A DNA stretch of 64,000 bases from Actinomycetota bacterium (GTDB lineage: Bacteria; Actinomycetota; Acidimicrobiia; Spongiisociales; UBA4744), in the NCBI GenBank assembly GCA_013152275.1, contig JAADGS010000045.1, positions 1 through 64,000 on the forward strand. Direction: 5' to 3'. This document shows, piece after piece, positions 34,189-43,501 of this stretch (position 1 is its first letter; each line of letters opens with the position of its first letter). A model generated the notes under the pieces. The model was given only the letters and a program-made list of their open reading frames with translations, searched no databases and was not told where the DNA came from. The position numbers and the translations under genes are program-made.

Positions 34189-35589
34189 ATGAAGAGCACC
34201 CATCCCGATTCTGAGATGATCACTGCCCCGATGGCCCGGTGGGCCGCCGACCTGACATTCGCCGACCTGTCCGAAGAAGCAATCCATGAAGCGAAGCGCT
34301 TTCTGCTCGACTCACTGGGGTGTGCACTCGGCGGCTATACGCAACACGATGTGAAGATCCTGCTGGACGTCTTGGATGAGACCGCGGGATCTGGTCCGGC
34401 AACCGTGATCGGCACCGGCAAGAGGGTGGACGCCGTGTCGGCGTCCTTTGCCAACGCCTTGATGGTGAGGGCGATGGACTACAACGACATCTACTGGCAG
34501 CAAGATCCTTCGCACCCCTCGGACATCATTCCCGGGGCCCTGGCCCTCGTCGAGCGCGGCGACGGTGACGGTAAGGAGCTGTGCGTTGGAATCATTCTCG
34601 GCCACGAGTTCGAGATGCGGCTCTGCGAGGCGGCGTTTCCCGGCATTCGCGAACGCGGTTGGCATCACGCGACGTTGACCGCCTTTGCCGCTGCCTTCGT
34701 GGCCGGGCGGATGCTGCATCTCGATGCGGAGCGCATTCAACATGCAGTCGGGATCTCGGGGAGTTCGCATGCGACGTTTGGCGCGGTCACGGCCGGCAAA
34801 CTCACGATGATGAAGAACACCGTGGACCCTCTTGCGACACAGCGCGGGGTCCTGGCAGGCCTCCTCGCCGAACGTGGCTACACGGGACCTGAGCACGTGA
34901 TCGACGGCAAAGAAGGATTGGTCGAGACGCTCGGTCCCGAATGGAAACTCGGCGTCCTGACCGACAAGCTAGGACAATCGTGGCGGATCACCCGCTGCGG
35001 CATGAAGGCGTTTCCGACCGAAGCCCTCACCCATACGCCGATATCGGCAGTACTGGACCTGGTGACGGAACATGACCTTGCGGCGGACGACGTCGAGCAG
35101 GTTCATATCCGATCGCTCGCGCGGGCTGCGGACATCCTCGCGGATCCCAGCAAGTACGAGCCGCGCAACCGTGAGACCGCCGACCACAGCCTGCCCTACG
35201 TGATTGCGGCAGCCTTGGTCGACCGTCAGGTCACACCGCTCCAATTCACGATTGCCAAGATCGAAGATCCTCAGATTCGGGCTCAGCTGAACAAGGTCGT
35301 GGTGGTCGCCGACCCGGAGATCGAAAAGGACTTCCCGGCCCGCCAACGTGTCGGCGTGACCATCACCACGAAAGATGGTCGAACCTTCACGAAGGATCTG
35401 GACTATCCCAAGGGGCATCCGAACAATCCGCTCACGTCGACGGAGATCGAGGAGAAGTTCGACGCGCTCGCGGCGCCGGTCATGTCGTCGGGACGTCGCC
35501 GGCAGATCAAAGATGCCGTCTGGAACCTGGAGAACCTCGACAGCGTCCGCGATCTGACCGACCTGTTGCGTGTTGATGGTGCGTCGTGA
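34189..35589 (+). CDS. MmgE/PrpD-family dehydratase
   Basis: Predicted 466-residue member of the MmgE/PrpD family, which contains 2-methylcitrate dehydratase and cis-aconitate decarboxylase. Family landmarks are RFLLDSLGCALGGY, NALMVRAMDYNDIYWQQDPSHPSDIIPGALAL, HEFEMRLCEAAFPGIRERGWHHATLTAFAAA and MKAFPTEALTHTPISA. These enzymes act on tricarboxylic acids without an iron-sulfur cluster. The product cannot be told between dehydration, isomerisation and decarboxylation from sequence. It overlaps the aconitase-type gene by GTGA, tying the two hydro-lyases together. Confidence 0.82.
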   Translation: MKSTHPDSEMITAPMARWAADLTFADLSEEAIHEAKRFLLDSLGCALGGYTQHDVKILLDVLDETAGSGPATVIGTGKRVDAVSASFANALMVRAMDYNDIYWQQDPSHPSDIIPGALALVERGDGDGKELCVGIILGHEFEMRLCEAAFPGIRERGWHHATLTAFAAAFVAGRMLHLDAERIQHAVGISGSSHATFGAVTAGKLTMMKNTVDPLATQRGVLAGLLAERGYTGPEHVIDGKEGLVETLGPEWKLGVLTDKLGQSWRITRCGMKAFPTEALTHTPISAVLDLVTEHDLAADDVEQVHIRSLARAADILADPSKYEPRNRETADHSLPYVIAAALVDRQVTPLQFTIAKIEDPQIRAQLNKVVVVADPEIEKDFPARQRVGVTITTKDGRTFTKDLDYPKGHPNNPLTSTEIEEKFDALAAPVMSSGRRRQIKDAVWNLENLDSVRDLTDLLRVDGAS

Positions 35590-37541
35590 CCCGGCACCAG
35601 ACGGTCGTTGAGGCGATAGCGCAAACCCATCTTGCCGCCGGTGCCCAGAGTGGACCGGTCAAGGCCGGTGACTTTGTGACCATTCGCCCCGACCACGTCC
35701 TGACCCACGACAACACCGCTCCCGTGCTGAAGAAATTCTTGACGATGGGAGCGACACGAGTCTCGGACCCGGGACAACCCGTGTTCGCGATCGACCACGA
35801 CATTCAGAACACATCGGAGGCCAATCTGGCCAAGTACCGCAAGATCGAGGAGTTCGCCAGGAGCCAGGGTGTCGATTTCCATGCTCCTGGTGAAGGAATC
35901 GGACACCAGATCATGGTCGAGCAAGGCTATGTCACTCCTGGTTCATTCGTCGTCGCGTCCGACTCGCATGCAAACATGTACGGCGCTCTCGGGGCGATCG
36001 GAACACCCGTCGTACGCACCGATGCCGCAGCAATCTGGGCCACGGGGGAGTTCTGGTGGCAGATTCCGCGCAGCGTTCGTGTCGAGTTGGTGGGAGAGCT
36101 TCCCGAGGGGGCAACGGGCAAAGACGTGATTCTCATCCTCTGCGGCCTCTACTCCCACGGTGAGGTGCTCAACGCCGCCGTCGAATTCACAGGTCCCGGA
36201 GTGAAGAGCCTCAGCATGGATGCACGGTTCACCATCTCGAATATGACGACCGAATGGGGTGCCCTCGTCGGATGGTTCCCGGTCGACGAAACGACGCTGG
36301 ACTACCTCGAGTGGCGGCGTGCCGTCCTTGAGTCACAAGGACGCAGGCGGCTGACCCAGAACGTCTCAGATACGGTGTCCGGCCACCTTGCCGGAGATCC
36401 GCAGGCCCACTACGCAGCACACATCCTGTTCGACCTCGGCGAAGTCACACCCCACATCAACGGTCCCGATACCGTGCAGGCCACCCGGTCGGTCGCAGGG
36501 TTCAGAGAACAGGCCGTGCCCATCGACAAGGCCTACCTGCTGTCCTGTGTGAATTCACGTTTCGAAGACCTTGCCGCTGCCGCGGAAGAACTCGAAGGCA
36601 AACACGTCGCCGACGGTGTCGAGCTCTACTTTGCTGCGGCCAGCCGGGAAGTACAGGAGCGTGCCGAAGCTTCGGGACACTGGCAGGCGATCCTCGATGC
36701 GGGTGGGCGGCCGTTGCCACCCGGGTGCGGTCCGTGTATCGGTCTCGGGGCCGGTCTCCTCGAACCGGGTGAGGTCGGAATCTCTGCGACGAACCGTAAC
36801 TTCAAGGGCCGTATGGGCTCACGCGACGCAGAGGCGTATCTCGCCAGCCCCCAGGTGGTGGCCGCCTCGGCCGTGGCCGGCCATATCTGTGGTGCGGGCG
36901 ATTGGCCCGATCGCGCTCCCCGGAGAAACATCGACGTTACGAGTCGCTCCGTTGCGAGCCGGGCCAGCAAGGTGACGATCCAAGAAGGCTTCCCCCCTCG
37001 GGTGGAGGGCCGGATCGTGTTGCTGACCCAGGACAACATCAATACGGATGGCATCTACGGCAAGGACTACACCTACCGCGACGACATGACACCCGAAGCC
37101 ATGGCCCGGGTCGTCATGGAGAACTACGACCCGGAGTTCGCTTCCATGATCCAACCGGGTGACATTCTCGTCGGCGGTGAGAACTTCGGAACGGGCTCCA
37201 GTCGCGAGCAGGCGGCGACTGCTCTTCAGGCGGCGGGCATCGCCATGGTGATCGCTGCAAGCTATTCACAGACCTACCTGCGCAACGCGTTCAACAACGG
37301 CTTCGTGTGCATCGAATGCCCGGAACTCGTCGCGTACCTGCGGGAGAAGTTCACGGCACCCGTCGACGCCGAAGTCAGGTCCGTCTTCACGGACGACGCC
37401 CTGAGTGTCGACTTCACGTCCGGGGAGGTCTCGTTCGACGAGCACATCTTCCCATTTCCCGTGCTCAGCGAGGTTCCGCAATCTCTCGTGGCTGCCGGCG
37501 GCCTGGAAAACGCCGTTCGCCTACAACTTTCAGTGACATGA
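35586..37541 (+). CDS. Fused aconitase-family hydratase
   Basis: Predicted 651-residue iron-sulfur hydro-lyase. The catalytic domain carries the three cluster cysteines Cys321 (SCVNSR) and Cys381/Cys384 (CGPCIG). The swivel domain is fused at the C-terminus (DNINTDGIYGKDYTY, GGENFGTGSSREQAATALQAAG). Length of 651 is shorter than AcnA (about 890) and closer to the single-chain LeuC-LeuD/homoaconitase-like aconitases. Substrate may be citrate, homocitrate, methylcitrate or isopropylmalate. GTG start overlaps the PrpD-family stop; the next gene starts 20 bases downstream with its own strong ribosome binding site. Confidence 0.88.
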   Translation: MTRHQTVVEAIAQTHLAAGAQSGPVKAGDFVTIRPDHVLTHDNTAPVLKKFLTMGATRVSDPGQPVFAIDHDIQNTSEANLAKYRKIEEFARSQGVDFHAPGEGIGHQIMVEQGYVTPGSFVVASDSHANMYGALGAIGTPVVRTDAAAIWATGEFWWQIPRSVRVELVGELPEGATGKDVILILCGLYSHGEVLNAAVEFTGPGVKSLSMDARFTISNMTTEWGALVGWFPVDETTLDYLEWRRAVLESQGRRRLTQNVSDTVSGHLAGDPQAHYAAHILFDLGEVTPHINGPDTVQATRSVAGFREQAVPIDKAYLLSCVNSRFEDLAAAAEELEGKHVADGVELYFAAASREVQERAEASGHWQAILDAGGRPLPPGCGPCIGLGAGLLEPGEVGISATNRNFKGRMGSRDAEAYLASPQVVAASAVAGHICGAGDWPDRAPRRNIDVTSRSVASRASKVTIQEGFPPRVEGRIVLLTQDNINTDGIYGKDYTYRDDMTPEAMARVVMENYDPEFASMIQPGDILVGGENFGTGSSREQAATALQAAGIAMVIAASYSQTYLRNAFNNGFVCIECPELVAYLREKFTAPVDAEVRSVFTDDALSVDFTSGEVSFDEHIFPFPVLSEVPQSLVAAGGLENAVRLQLSVT

Positions 37542-37561
37542 CCATTCCCAAGGAGGATGTA

Positions 37562-38743
37562 ATGACTCGAAGGACCGTCGTGACGATGCCAGGTGACGGC
37601 ATCGGCGCCCTTGTACTCCCAGAAGCGATTCGCATCCTTGATGCGGTCGGTTTCGAAGCAGACTACGTGCAGGCCGACATCGGCTGGGAGTGCTGGCGGG
37701 AACGGGGCAACCCACTCCCGCAGGCCACGATCGATCTCCTCGCCGAGCACAAGCTCGGCTTGTTCGGTGCGATCACCTCCAAGCCCAAGGCGGCGGCGGA
37801 AGCCGAGCTCGCGCCCGAGCTACGCGGGAAGGGTCATGTGTACTTCAGTCCCATCGTTGGGCTTCGTCAACGTTTCGGCCTCGACGTCTGTGTGCGACCC
37901 TGTCGCTCCTACGCAGGAAACCCGCTCAACTTCGTCCGGCAAACTGCCAACGGTGTCGAGGAGCCGCCGGTCGATGCGGTGATCTTTCGCCAGAACACCG
38001 AAGGCCTCTACGCGGGCGTCGAATGGACGGATCCCCCCCGCGAGGTCCTGGAGGCGCTGGCAACCCATCCCAAATTTGCTCCGTTCACCGGCATTCCCGC
38101 CGCAGACCTGGCGATTTCCACTCGCGTGTTCTCACGGAACGCATGCCGGCGCATCGTCCGTGCCGCATTCGAATACGCCGCAAAGCACGGCTATCGATCG
38201 GTTACGGTCTGCGAGAAGCCCAACGTCTTGAGAGAGACATCCGGCATGCTCGAGGATGTTGCCAAAGAGATCGGGGCCGAATACCCGAACATCGAGCGGT
38301 GGTCCACGAACATCGACGCCCAGATGATGTGGCTCACCAAGAACCCGGAGAATTACGGTGTCCTCGTGGCAGGGAACCTGTTCGGCGACATCATCTCCGA
38401 CGGCTTTGCCGGCCTCGTAGGGGGCCTCGGCTTCGCCTGCTCGGGCAACATCGGGGACGAGGTGGCGGTGTTCGAGCCGACACACGGTTCCGCGCCCAAG
38501 TACGCCGAGCTGGTTCCGTCGATCGTCAACCCCATCGCCATGATCCTGACTGCCGCCATGTTGCTCGATCACGTCGGCGAAGAGGAGAAGGCCACCCGGG
38601 TCAGAGAAGCAGTCGGCAAGGTCATCGCTGAGGGCGCGGTTCGGACCTACGACATGATGCACCTTCCCGGTGGGCCGGGGGTGGTCGACGCGGGCGCCGC
38701 CGCCACCTCCGAGATGACCGACGCGATCCTGGACGCCTTGTGA
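37562..38743 (+). CDS. Isocitrate/isopropylmalate-type dehydrogenase
   Basis: Predicted 393-residue NAD(P)-dependent beta-decarboxylating dehydrogenase (PF00180 family). Motifs are VVTMPGDGIGALVLPEAIRIL, the family PVDAVIFRQNTEGLYAGVEW, VCEKPNVLRETSGM, the metal-binding DAQMMWL and NLFGDIISDGFAGLVGGLG, and cofactor segment EPTHGSAPKYA. The substrate loop (RSYAGNPLNFVR) differs from standard isocitrate and isopropylmalate enzymes, leaving substrate open: isocitrate, homoisocitrate or a methylated analogue. The ATG at 37562 has a perfect AAGGAGG (37550-37556). The stop overlaps the next start (GTGA). Confidence 0.83.
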   Translation: MTRRTVVTMPGDGIGALVLPEAIRILDAVGFEADYVQADIGWECWRERGNPLPQATIDLLAEHKLGLFGAITSKPKAAAEAELAPELRGKGHVYFSPIVGLRQRFGLDVCVRPCRSYAGNPLNFVRQTANGVEEPPVDAVIFRQNTEGLYAGVEWTDPPREVLEALATHPKFAPFTGIPAADLAISTRVFSRNACRRIVRAAFEYAAKHGYRSVTVCEKPNVLRETSGMLEDVAKEIGAEYPNIERWSTNIDAQMMWLTKNPENYGVLVAGNLFGDIISDGFAGLVGGLGFACSGNIGDEVAVFEPTHGSAPKYAELVPSIVNPIAMILTAAMLLDHVGEEEKATRVREAVGKVIAEGAVRTYDMMHLPGGPGVVDAGAAATSEMTDAILDAL

Positions 38744-39951
38744 CCGGGCGAAGCGCCGAGGCGGGCTTTGCAGGCCGCGGTGTCCGTTCAGATCTGCGCG
38801 TCAAGATCGAAGAGCGAGAGGATGGGGGTCTCACGGTCGATCTGCAGTCCAAGGTCGAGGCCTATTACGGCGCCGCGATCCGAGATCAGGTCCGCGACGA
38901 GTTGGAACACCTCGGCGTCGAGAACGCGACAGTGACCATTCAGGACATGGGAGCGCTTCCCTTCACCATTGCTGCACGGGTCGAGACTGCGGCCCTCAGG
39001 GCCGGGCTCCTCGAAGACAAGGCGCTCGATGCGGTTCCCGAACCCGACCGCGTTCCGACGGAGCGCGGTCGAGTTCGGCGGTCACGGCTCTATCTTCCCG
39101 GCAACGATCCAAAGTACATGGTCAACGCCGGCCTGTATGGTCCGGACGCCGTCATCCTGGATCTGGAGGACTCGGTGCACCCGGCAGAGAAGGACAGCGC
39201 CCGCCTTCTGGTCGCCAATGCCGTTCGCCACGTGGATTTCGCCGGGGCAGAGATCATGGTTCGCATCAATCAGCTTCCGGCCGGGTTGGAGGACCTGGCA
39301 GCGGTGATTCCCAGTGGACCGGATCTGATCCTCATCCCGAAAGTGGAGGACCCGGCAGAGGTCCAAGAGGTCGACCGGACGATTACCACCATGCTCGAGA
39401 CACTGGAGTGGCACCGGTCGATCTGGATCATGCCGATCCTCGAGTCTGCACTCGGAATCGAATCGGCCTTCGATATCGCACGGTCTTGCGACAGGGTCGT
39501 CGCGCTCACCGTGGGGCTGGAAGATCTGATGGCGGACCTCGGAGTATCCGGATCGGCCAAGGAGCAGGCGACACACTACGCACGGGCCCGCATCGTCAAT
39601 GCCGCAGTCGCCGCGAGTGTCCAGCCCATCGACTCGGTCTATGCCGACGTATCCGATCTCGATGGGCTGACGTCGTGGTGTGAGCGGTCGAAGGCGCTGG
39701 GATTCCAGGGCATGGGCTGTCTCCATCCACGACAGATACCGATCGTTCACGACGCGTTTGCCCCCACCCCAAAGGAGATCGAACGTGCCCAGGCGATCGT
39801 TGCTGCCTTTGAACAAGCCCAGAAAGAAGGCTTGGCCATCGTAAGTATCGGATCCAAGATGATCGATGCACCGATCGTGCAACGAGCCGCGAAGATCGTC
39901 GAGCAGGCTCGAGCGCTGGGCCTCTTGCTCGAAGAGGGGAGCGGGCAATGA
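38740..39951 (+). CDS. Citrate lyase acyl-carrier (CitD)-beta subunit (CitE) fusion
   Basis: Predicted 403-residue fusion. Residues 1-90 match the citrate lyase acyl carrier: AEAGFAGRGVRSDLRVKI, VDLQSKVEAYYGAAIRDQVRDELEHLGVENATV and DMGALPFTIAARVETA, with a Ser in RSDLRV as the probable prosthetic-group site. Residues about 110-400 are CitE (RLYLPGNDPKYMVNAGLYGPDAVILDLEDSV, with the acidic metal ligands; GCLHPRQIPIVH). In known citrate lyases these are separate gamma and beta chains, so the fusion is unusual. It would carry an acetyl-type thioester and cleave a citryl-type intermediate with CitF. Overlaps both neighbours (GTGA, ATGA). Confidence 0.82.
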   Translation: MTGRSAEAGFAGRGVRSDLRVKIEEREDGGLTVDLQSKVEAYYGAAIRDQVRDELEHLGVENATVTIQDMGALPFTIAARVETAALRAGLLEDKALDAVPEPDRVPTERGRVRRSRLYLPGNDPKYMVNAGLYGPDAVILDLEDSVHPAEKDSARLLVANAVRHVDFAGAEIMVRINQLPAGLEDLAAVIPSGPDLILIPKVEDPAEVQEVDRTITTMLETLEWHRSIWIMPILESALGIESAFDIARSCDRVVALTVGLEDLMADLGVSGSAKEQATHYARARIVNAAVAASVQPIDSVYADVSDLDGLTSWCERSKALGFQGMGCLHPRQIPIVHDAFAPTPKEIERAQAIVAAFEQAQKEGLAIVSIGSKMIDAPIVQRAAKIVEQARALGLLLEEGSGQ

Positions 39952-41525
39952 CGGCCGGATTCACCGAGAACGCTGCAGGTCGGATCGTTCCGACCGTCGT
40001 AAACGGCCATGAGCAGACCCCATACCGGGGCATCGGCCGCCACCGCCCGGTCGGCAACAAGGCAGGACCGCCGATCCGGGTCTCGTCCGACTATCCGGTC
40101 AACGGAGACAAGCGGGTCGCATCCCTGCAGGAGGCTCTCGAACGGTGCGGCCTGGCCGACGGGATGGTCGTCTCCACCCATCATCACCTTCGCAACGGAG
40201 ATCGCGTTGCTCTCAGCCTCCTCAACACCGCGAAGGACATGGGAATCCGCGACCTGACCTGGTTCCCGAGCGCATCATTCCCCTGCCACGAACCCGTGAT
40301 CGACCTGATGGAGGCCGGCGTCGTCCACCATATCGAGGGCAGCATGAACGGGCCGCTGGGGGAGTACTGCTCGAAAGGAAAGATGCGTGGACTGGGCGTA
40401 CTTCGCTCGCACGGCGGCCGGTGGCAGGCAATCTCCGACGGAGAGATACACATCGATATCGCAGTGATCGCCGCTCCATGCGCAGACATGTTCGGCAATG
40501 CGAACGGCGCACGCGGCAAGTCGGCGTGCGGATCCCTTGGCTTCGCCCTTGCAGATTCCCTGTATGCCGATCACGTCATCGTCGTTACCGACGGCCTCGT
40601 CCCCTTCCCGTGCGTTCCCTGGCAGATACAGGGCAACAACGTCGACTACGTCGTCGAGGTGCCTTCGATCGGGGACCCGAGCAAGATCGTCTCCGGCACG
40701 ACACAGATCACCAAGAGCCCGGACCGACTGATCATCGCCGAGTTCGCGGCGCGGTTCGTTCGGGATGCGGGCATCTTGCGTGATGGCTTCTCGTTCCAGG
40801 CAGGAGCCGGGGGCATCTCACTCGCTTTCACGGCGTTCCTCGCGGACATGATGCGAGACGCCGGCGCCACTGCACGGTTCGTCCGCGGAGGCTCCACGCG
40901 TGTGCTGGTGGACATGTTGCAGGAAGGCCTGACGGACTACATCCTCGATGGTCAGACGTTCGACCTCAGCGGCATCCAATCCATTGCGACAGACCCGCGC
41001 CACGTGGCGACCTCACCGTTCACTTCGTACAACTTCAATGGCAAAGGCAACTTCGCGAGCATGGTCGATGCCGTCGTTCTCGGTGCAACCGAGGTGGACG
41101 TCGATTTCAACGCCAACGTGGTGACACACTCCGACGGACGTCTCTTGCACGGTATCGGGGGTTGGCAGAACTGCCTGTTCGCCGGCTGCACGATTTTGGC
41201 GATGCCGTCATTTCGGGACCGGAACCCTGTCATACGTGATCGAGTGACGACGCTCACGGGGCCGGGCGAACTCATCGATGTCGTAGTCACCGAGCGCGGT
41301 ATCGCCATCAATCCGAGGCGCCAGGATCTGATCGATGCCACAAAGGCCTCTGATCTTCCCATCGTGGACATACGTCGTCTCCAGGCGGATGTGGAGCACA
41401 TCTGCGGAGGCAAACCTGAGCCCGCCGTGCTGACCGACCAGCCTGTGGCCGTGATCAAGTGGGTGGACGGCACGGTCCTCGACACCGTGTGGCAACCTCG
41501 CGTCGATCCCGACCCTCACAGTTGA
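39948..41525 (+). CDS. citF: Citrate lyase alpha subunit
   Basis: Predicted 525-residue CoA-transferase-like alpha subunit, which swaps the acetyl group on the acyl carrier for citrate (or an analogue). Recognisable segments are LADGMVVSTHHHLRNGD, DLTWFPSASFPCHEPVIDLMEAGVVHHIEGSMNGPLG, the SFQAGAGGISLAFT glycine loop and FDLSGIQSIATDPRHVATSPFTSYNF. Length matches CitF. It ends the operon, and its stop codon lies within the terminator stem. No citC, citX or citG (ligase and prosthetic-group genes) are nearby, so maturation must rely on genes elsewhere or differ. Confidence 0.88.
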   Translation: MTAGFTENAAGRIVPTVVNGHEQTPYRGIGRHRPVGNKAGPPIRVSSDYPVNGDKRVASLQEALERCGLADGMVVSTHHHLRNGDRVALSLLNTAKDMGIRDLTWFPSASFPCHEPVIDLMEAGVVHHIEGSMNGPLGEYCSKGKMRGLGVLRSHGGRWQAISDGEIHIDIAVIAAPCADMFGNANGARGKSACGSLGFALADSLYADHVIVVTDGLVPFPCVPWQIQGNNVDYVVEVPSIGDPSKIVSGTTQITKSPDRLIIAEFAARFVRDAGILRDGFSFQAGAGGISLAFTAFLADMMRDAGATARFVRGGSTRVLVDMLQEGLTDYILDGQTFDLSGIQSIATDPRHVATSPFTSYNFNGKGNFASMVDAVVLGATEVDVDFNANVVTHSDGRLLHGIGGWQNCLFAGCTILAMPSFRDRNPVIRDRVTTLTGPGELIDVVVTERGIAINPRRQDLIDATKASDLPIVDIRRLQADVEHICGGKPEPAVLTDQPVAVIKWVDGTVLDTVWQPRVDPDPHS

Positions 41526-41573
41526 ACCCAGGGCTCGTAGGGGTCGTGGCGACCCCCCTGAGCCCTGGGTTCA
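41523..41573. terminator. Strong bidirectional terminator-like hairpin
   Basis: Perfect 14-bp stem TGAACCCAGGGCTC (41523-41536) / GAGCCCTGGGTTCA (41560-41573), with a second GGGGTC...GACCCC hairpin inside the loop. It includes the citF stop codon and also lies just past the end of the convergent ftcD gene. No long U-tract. Confidence 0.7.
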
Positions 41574-41583
41574 GTGTTGGTGA

Positions 41584-43239
41584 CTAGTGATCGGTCGCGA
41601 TACGGCTCTCCACGATCGCCTGCACGTCGGCTGCCATCGTCCTGACGGACTCGAGTGCAGCGCTCCGTCGCGCGTCCAGACGTGCTGTCTGTGGATGGTC
41701 GGGCAGCGAACCGAGGTTGATGCGTACGTTCAGCGACGCACCCTCTGCGGCGGCGAGCGCACACATGGCGGCGACACCTCCATCGCTGACCGCACTCTCG
41801 TTGCCGTCTCTGGCCACCACCGAGGCGGCGCCGAGGGTGTCGACGCAATGTTCGAGCACCTCGAGAGGGACCATGCTGGCGGCCACTGTGGCTTCCTGCA
41901 CGGCACGGTCGCGGGCGAGACGCTCCGCGTCGGTCCTACGAGGTAGTCGCATCGCCGCCATCAGCGAGTCGAACGCCTCCGTATCTCGATCGACCGCATC
42001 GAGAAACCAGTCCTTGAGCAGCTGTGCGGATCGGCCGGTCTCCTCCATCTTGGCGTCGCCCGTCTTGGAGAACGTGAGAGCAGCGACCATCGAAGTCAGC
42101 GCCGCCGAGAGCGCGCCGACCAGCGCGGCCACGCTGCCTCCTCCAGGTGTCGGCGTGCCCGTCGAGAGAACGTCGGCAAACTCTCGAAGCGAGCCGGCCG
42201 CAAAGCCCGATGATGCCCCGTGATACCGGTACTCGATCACTTTGTCGGCCGGATCGAACGGTGACACATCATCCAGACCAAGGCTCAACACGGCAATATG
42301 CATTCGCTCGGCCTCCGGGATTCCGGTCGTCTTGCCCTGCGCTCGCAGGTAGTGATCTGCCGCGGCAAGCATCGAGCGGCGGGGGACCAAGCCGACGATC
42401 TCGCTACCCGTCACCCGCACCCCGAGCCTGCGGGCCTCTTCGCAGGCGGCGTCGAAGACGGCATGGAGCGGAGTGATGTCAGGATCGGTCAAGTTGAAGG
42501 ACACCTGTGCCCGTCCGTACTCCTCGATATACCAGCCGACCCCTCGCAGATGAGTGAACCGTCCTGGCTCCCGCAAGGCGAGACCGTCGGCATCACGTTG
42601 AATCTTGCCGTCGGGATCCCGCTTTGGCCGCCCACTCTCTCGGAGAGCACCCGCGATCTTGTTGGCGAGCTTGCGGTCGCGGGTGTTCAGATTGACGTTG
42701 TAGGCGATCAGGAAGTTGCGTGCGCCGATCGCGGTTGCCCCAGTCCTCGGATTGAAATCTTTCGGACCGAAGTCGGGCTCGTCTTCACGGTCCGCGAGCC
42801 CTTCGTATTCACCGCGGCGGACATTCGCGAGTGATACGTGCTCGGGTCGGGATGCCGCCTCCCCGTACAGGTAAACGGGGATCGAGAGTTCGGTTCCAAC
42901 ACGTTCGCCCAGACGTCGTGCAATCCGAACACAATCCTCCATGGAAGCACCTTCGAGCGGTACGAACGGACAGACATCGGTGCTACCCATTCGTGGATGT
43001 TCACCCTGGTGAGCTCGCATGTCGATCAGGGTGGCCGCTTTCTCGATGGCGGCAAACGCGGCATCTTCCACGGCTTCGGGAGACCCGGCGAACGTCATCA
43101 CCGTGCGATTCGTGGCGGCCCCCGGGTCGACATCGAGCAGCGTCACACCGTCTATGGCCGCGATGGCCGCGGCGATGGCATCGATGACACGCCGATCTCG
43201 GCCTTCACTGAAGTTGGGGATGCATTCGATGAGTTTCAT
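41584..43239 (-). CDS. ftcD: Bifunctional formiminotransferase-cyclodeaminase
   Basis: Predicted 551-residue fusion. Residues 1-300 are glutamate formiminotransferase (LIECIPNFSEGRD, AHQGEHPRMGSTDVCPFVP with catalytic-type His81, SFNLTDPDITPLHAVF). Residues about 355-551 are formiminotetrahydrofolate cyclodeaminase (FADVLSTGTPTPGGGSVAALVGALSAAL). It transfers the formimino group from histidine-derived formiminoglutamate to tetrahydrofolate and releases ammonia, giving 5,10-methenyl-THF. Length equals the animal bifunctional enzyme. The ATG at 43239 has GGAGG 4 bases upstream. Other hut genes are not in the window. Confidence 0.92.
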   Translation of the reverse strand: MKLIECIPNFSEGRDRRVIDAIAAAIAAIDGVTLLDVDPGAATNRTVMTFAGSPEAVEDAAFAAIEKAATLIDMRAHQGEHPRMGSTDVCPFVPLEGASMEDCVRIARRLGERVGTELSIPVYLYGEAASRPEHVSLANVRRGEYEGLADREDEPDFGPKDFNPRTGATAIGARNFLIAYNVNLNTRDRKLANKIAGALRESGRPKRDPDGKIQRDADGLALREPGRFTHLRGVGWYIEEYGRAQVSFNLTDPDITPLHAVFDAACEEARRLGVRVTGSEIVGLVPRRSMLAAADHYLRAQGKTTGIPEAERMHIAVLSLGLDDVSPFDPADKVIEYRYHGASSGFAAGSLREFADVLSTGTPTPGGGSVAALVGALSAALTSMVAALTFSKTGDAKMEETGRSAQLLKDWFLDAVDRDTEAFDSLMAAMRLPRRTDAERLARDRAVQEATVAASMVPLEVLEHCVDTLGAASVVARDGNESAVSDGGVAAMCALAAAEGASLNVRINLGSLPDHPQTARLDARRSAALESVRTMAADVQAIVESRIATDH

Positions 43240-43249
43240 ACGGCCTCCA

Positions 43250-43501
43250 TCAGAGATCCGGCTCTTCGCCGGACGCCAGGAAGGTTTCCAGCGGTTCACG
43301 GGCAACATAGTGTGAGGTCATGGACTCTTCCCACTCCAGGTACCGTTCCTCACACCGGACCGAACAGAACTCGGAGCCGTCTCGCCGGGGAGCACCGTCC
43401 CAGAGACAGGTCGTATGGGTGCGGCGCAACCACGGTGGATCGTACAGGGGATATCGTCCGTGTCTGGAGCGATAATCATCAGGCGTTGGCTCGACATCCA
43501 T
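43250..43501 (-). CDS. Small zinc-finger-like protein upstream of ftcD
   Basis: Predicted 83-residue protein. The motif TTCLWDGAPRRDGSEFCSVRCEERYLEWEE has three Cys spaced like half of a treble-clef or MYM-type zinc site. The start ATG at 43501 follows GGGAGGAGAG, a very strong site, and the gene ends 10 bases before ftcD, so they share a transcript. The short charged C-terminus ends EEPDL. No family is recognised; a zinc-binding accessory or regulator of the folate enzyme is conceivable but unproven. Confidence 0.6.
   Translation of the reverse strand: MDVEPTPDDYRSRHGRYPLYDPPWLRRTHTTCLWDGAPRRDGSEFCSVRCEERYLEWEESMTSHYVAREPLETFLASGEEPDL

Noticed and set aside
33625-41525. Proof of a reductive TCA cycle
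   Set aside because: Only the citrate half could be read this way. No fumarate reductase or 2-oxoglutarate synthase is visible, and the PrpD-like gene has no place in that cycle, so it is mentioned only as one option.
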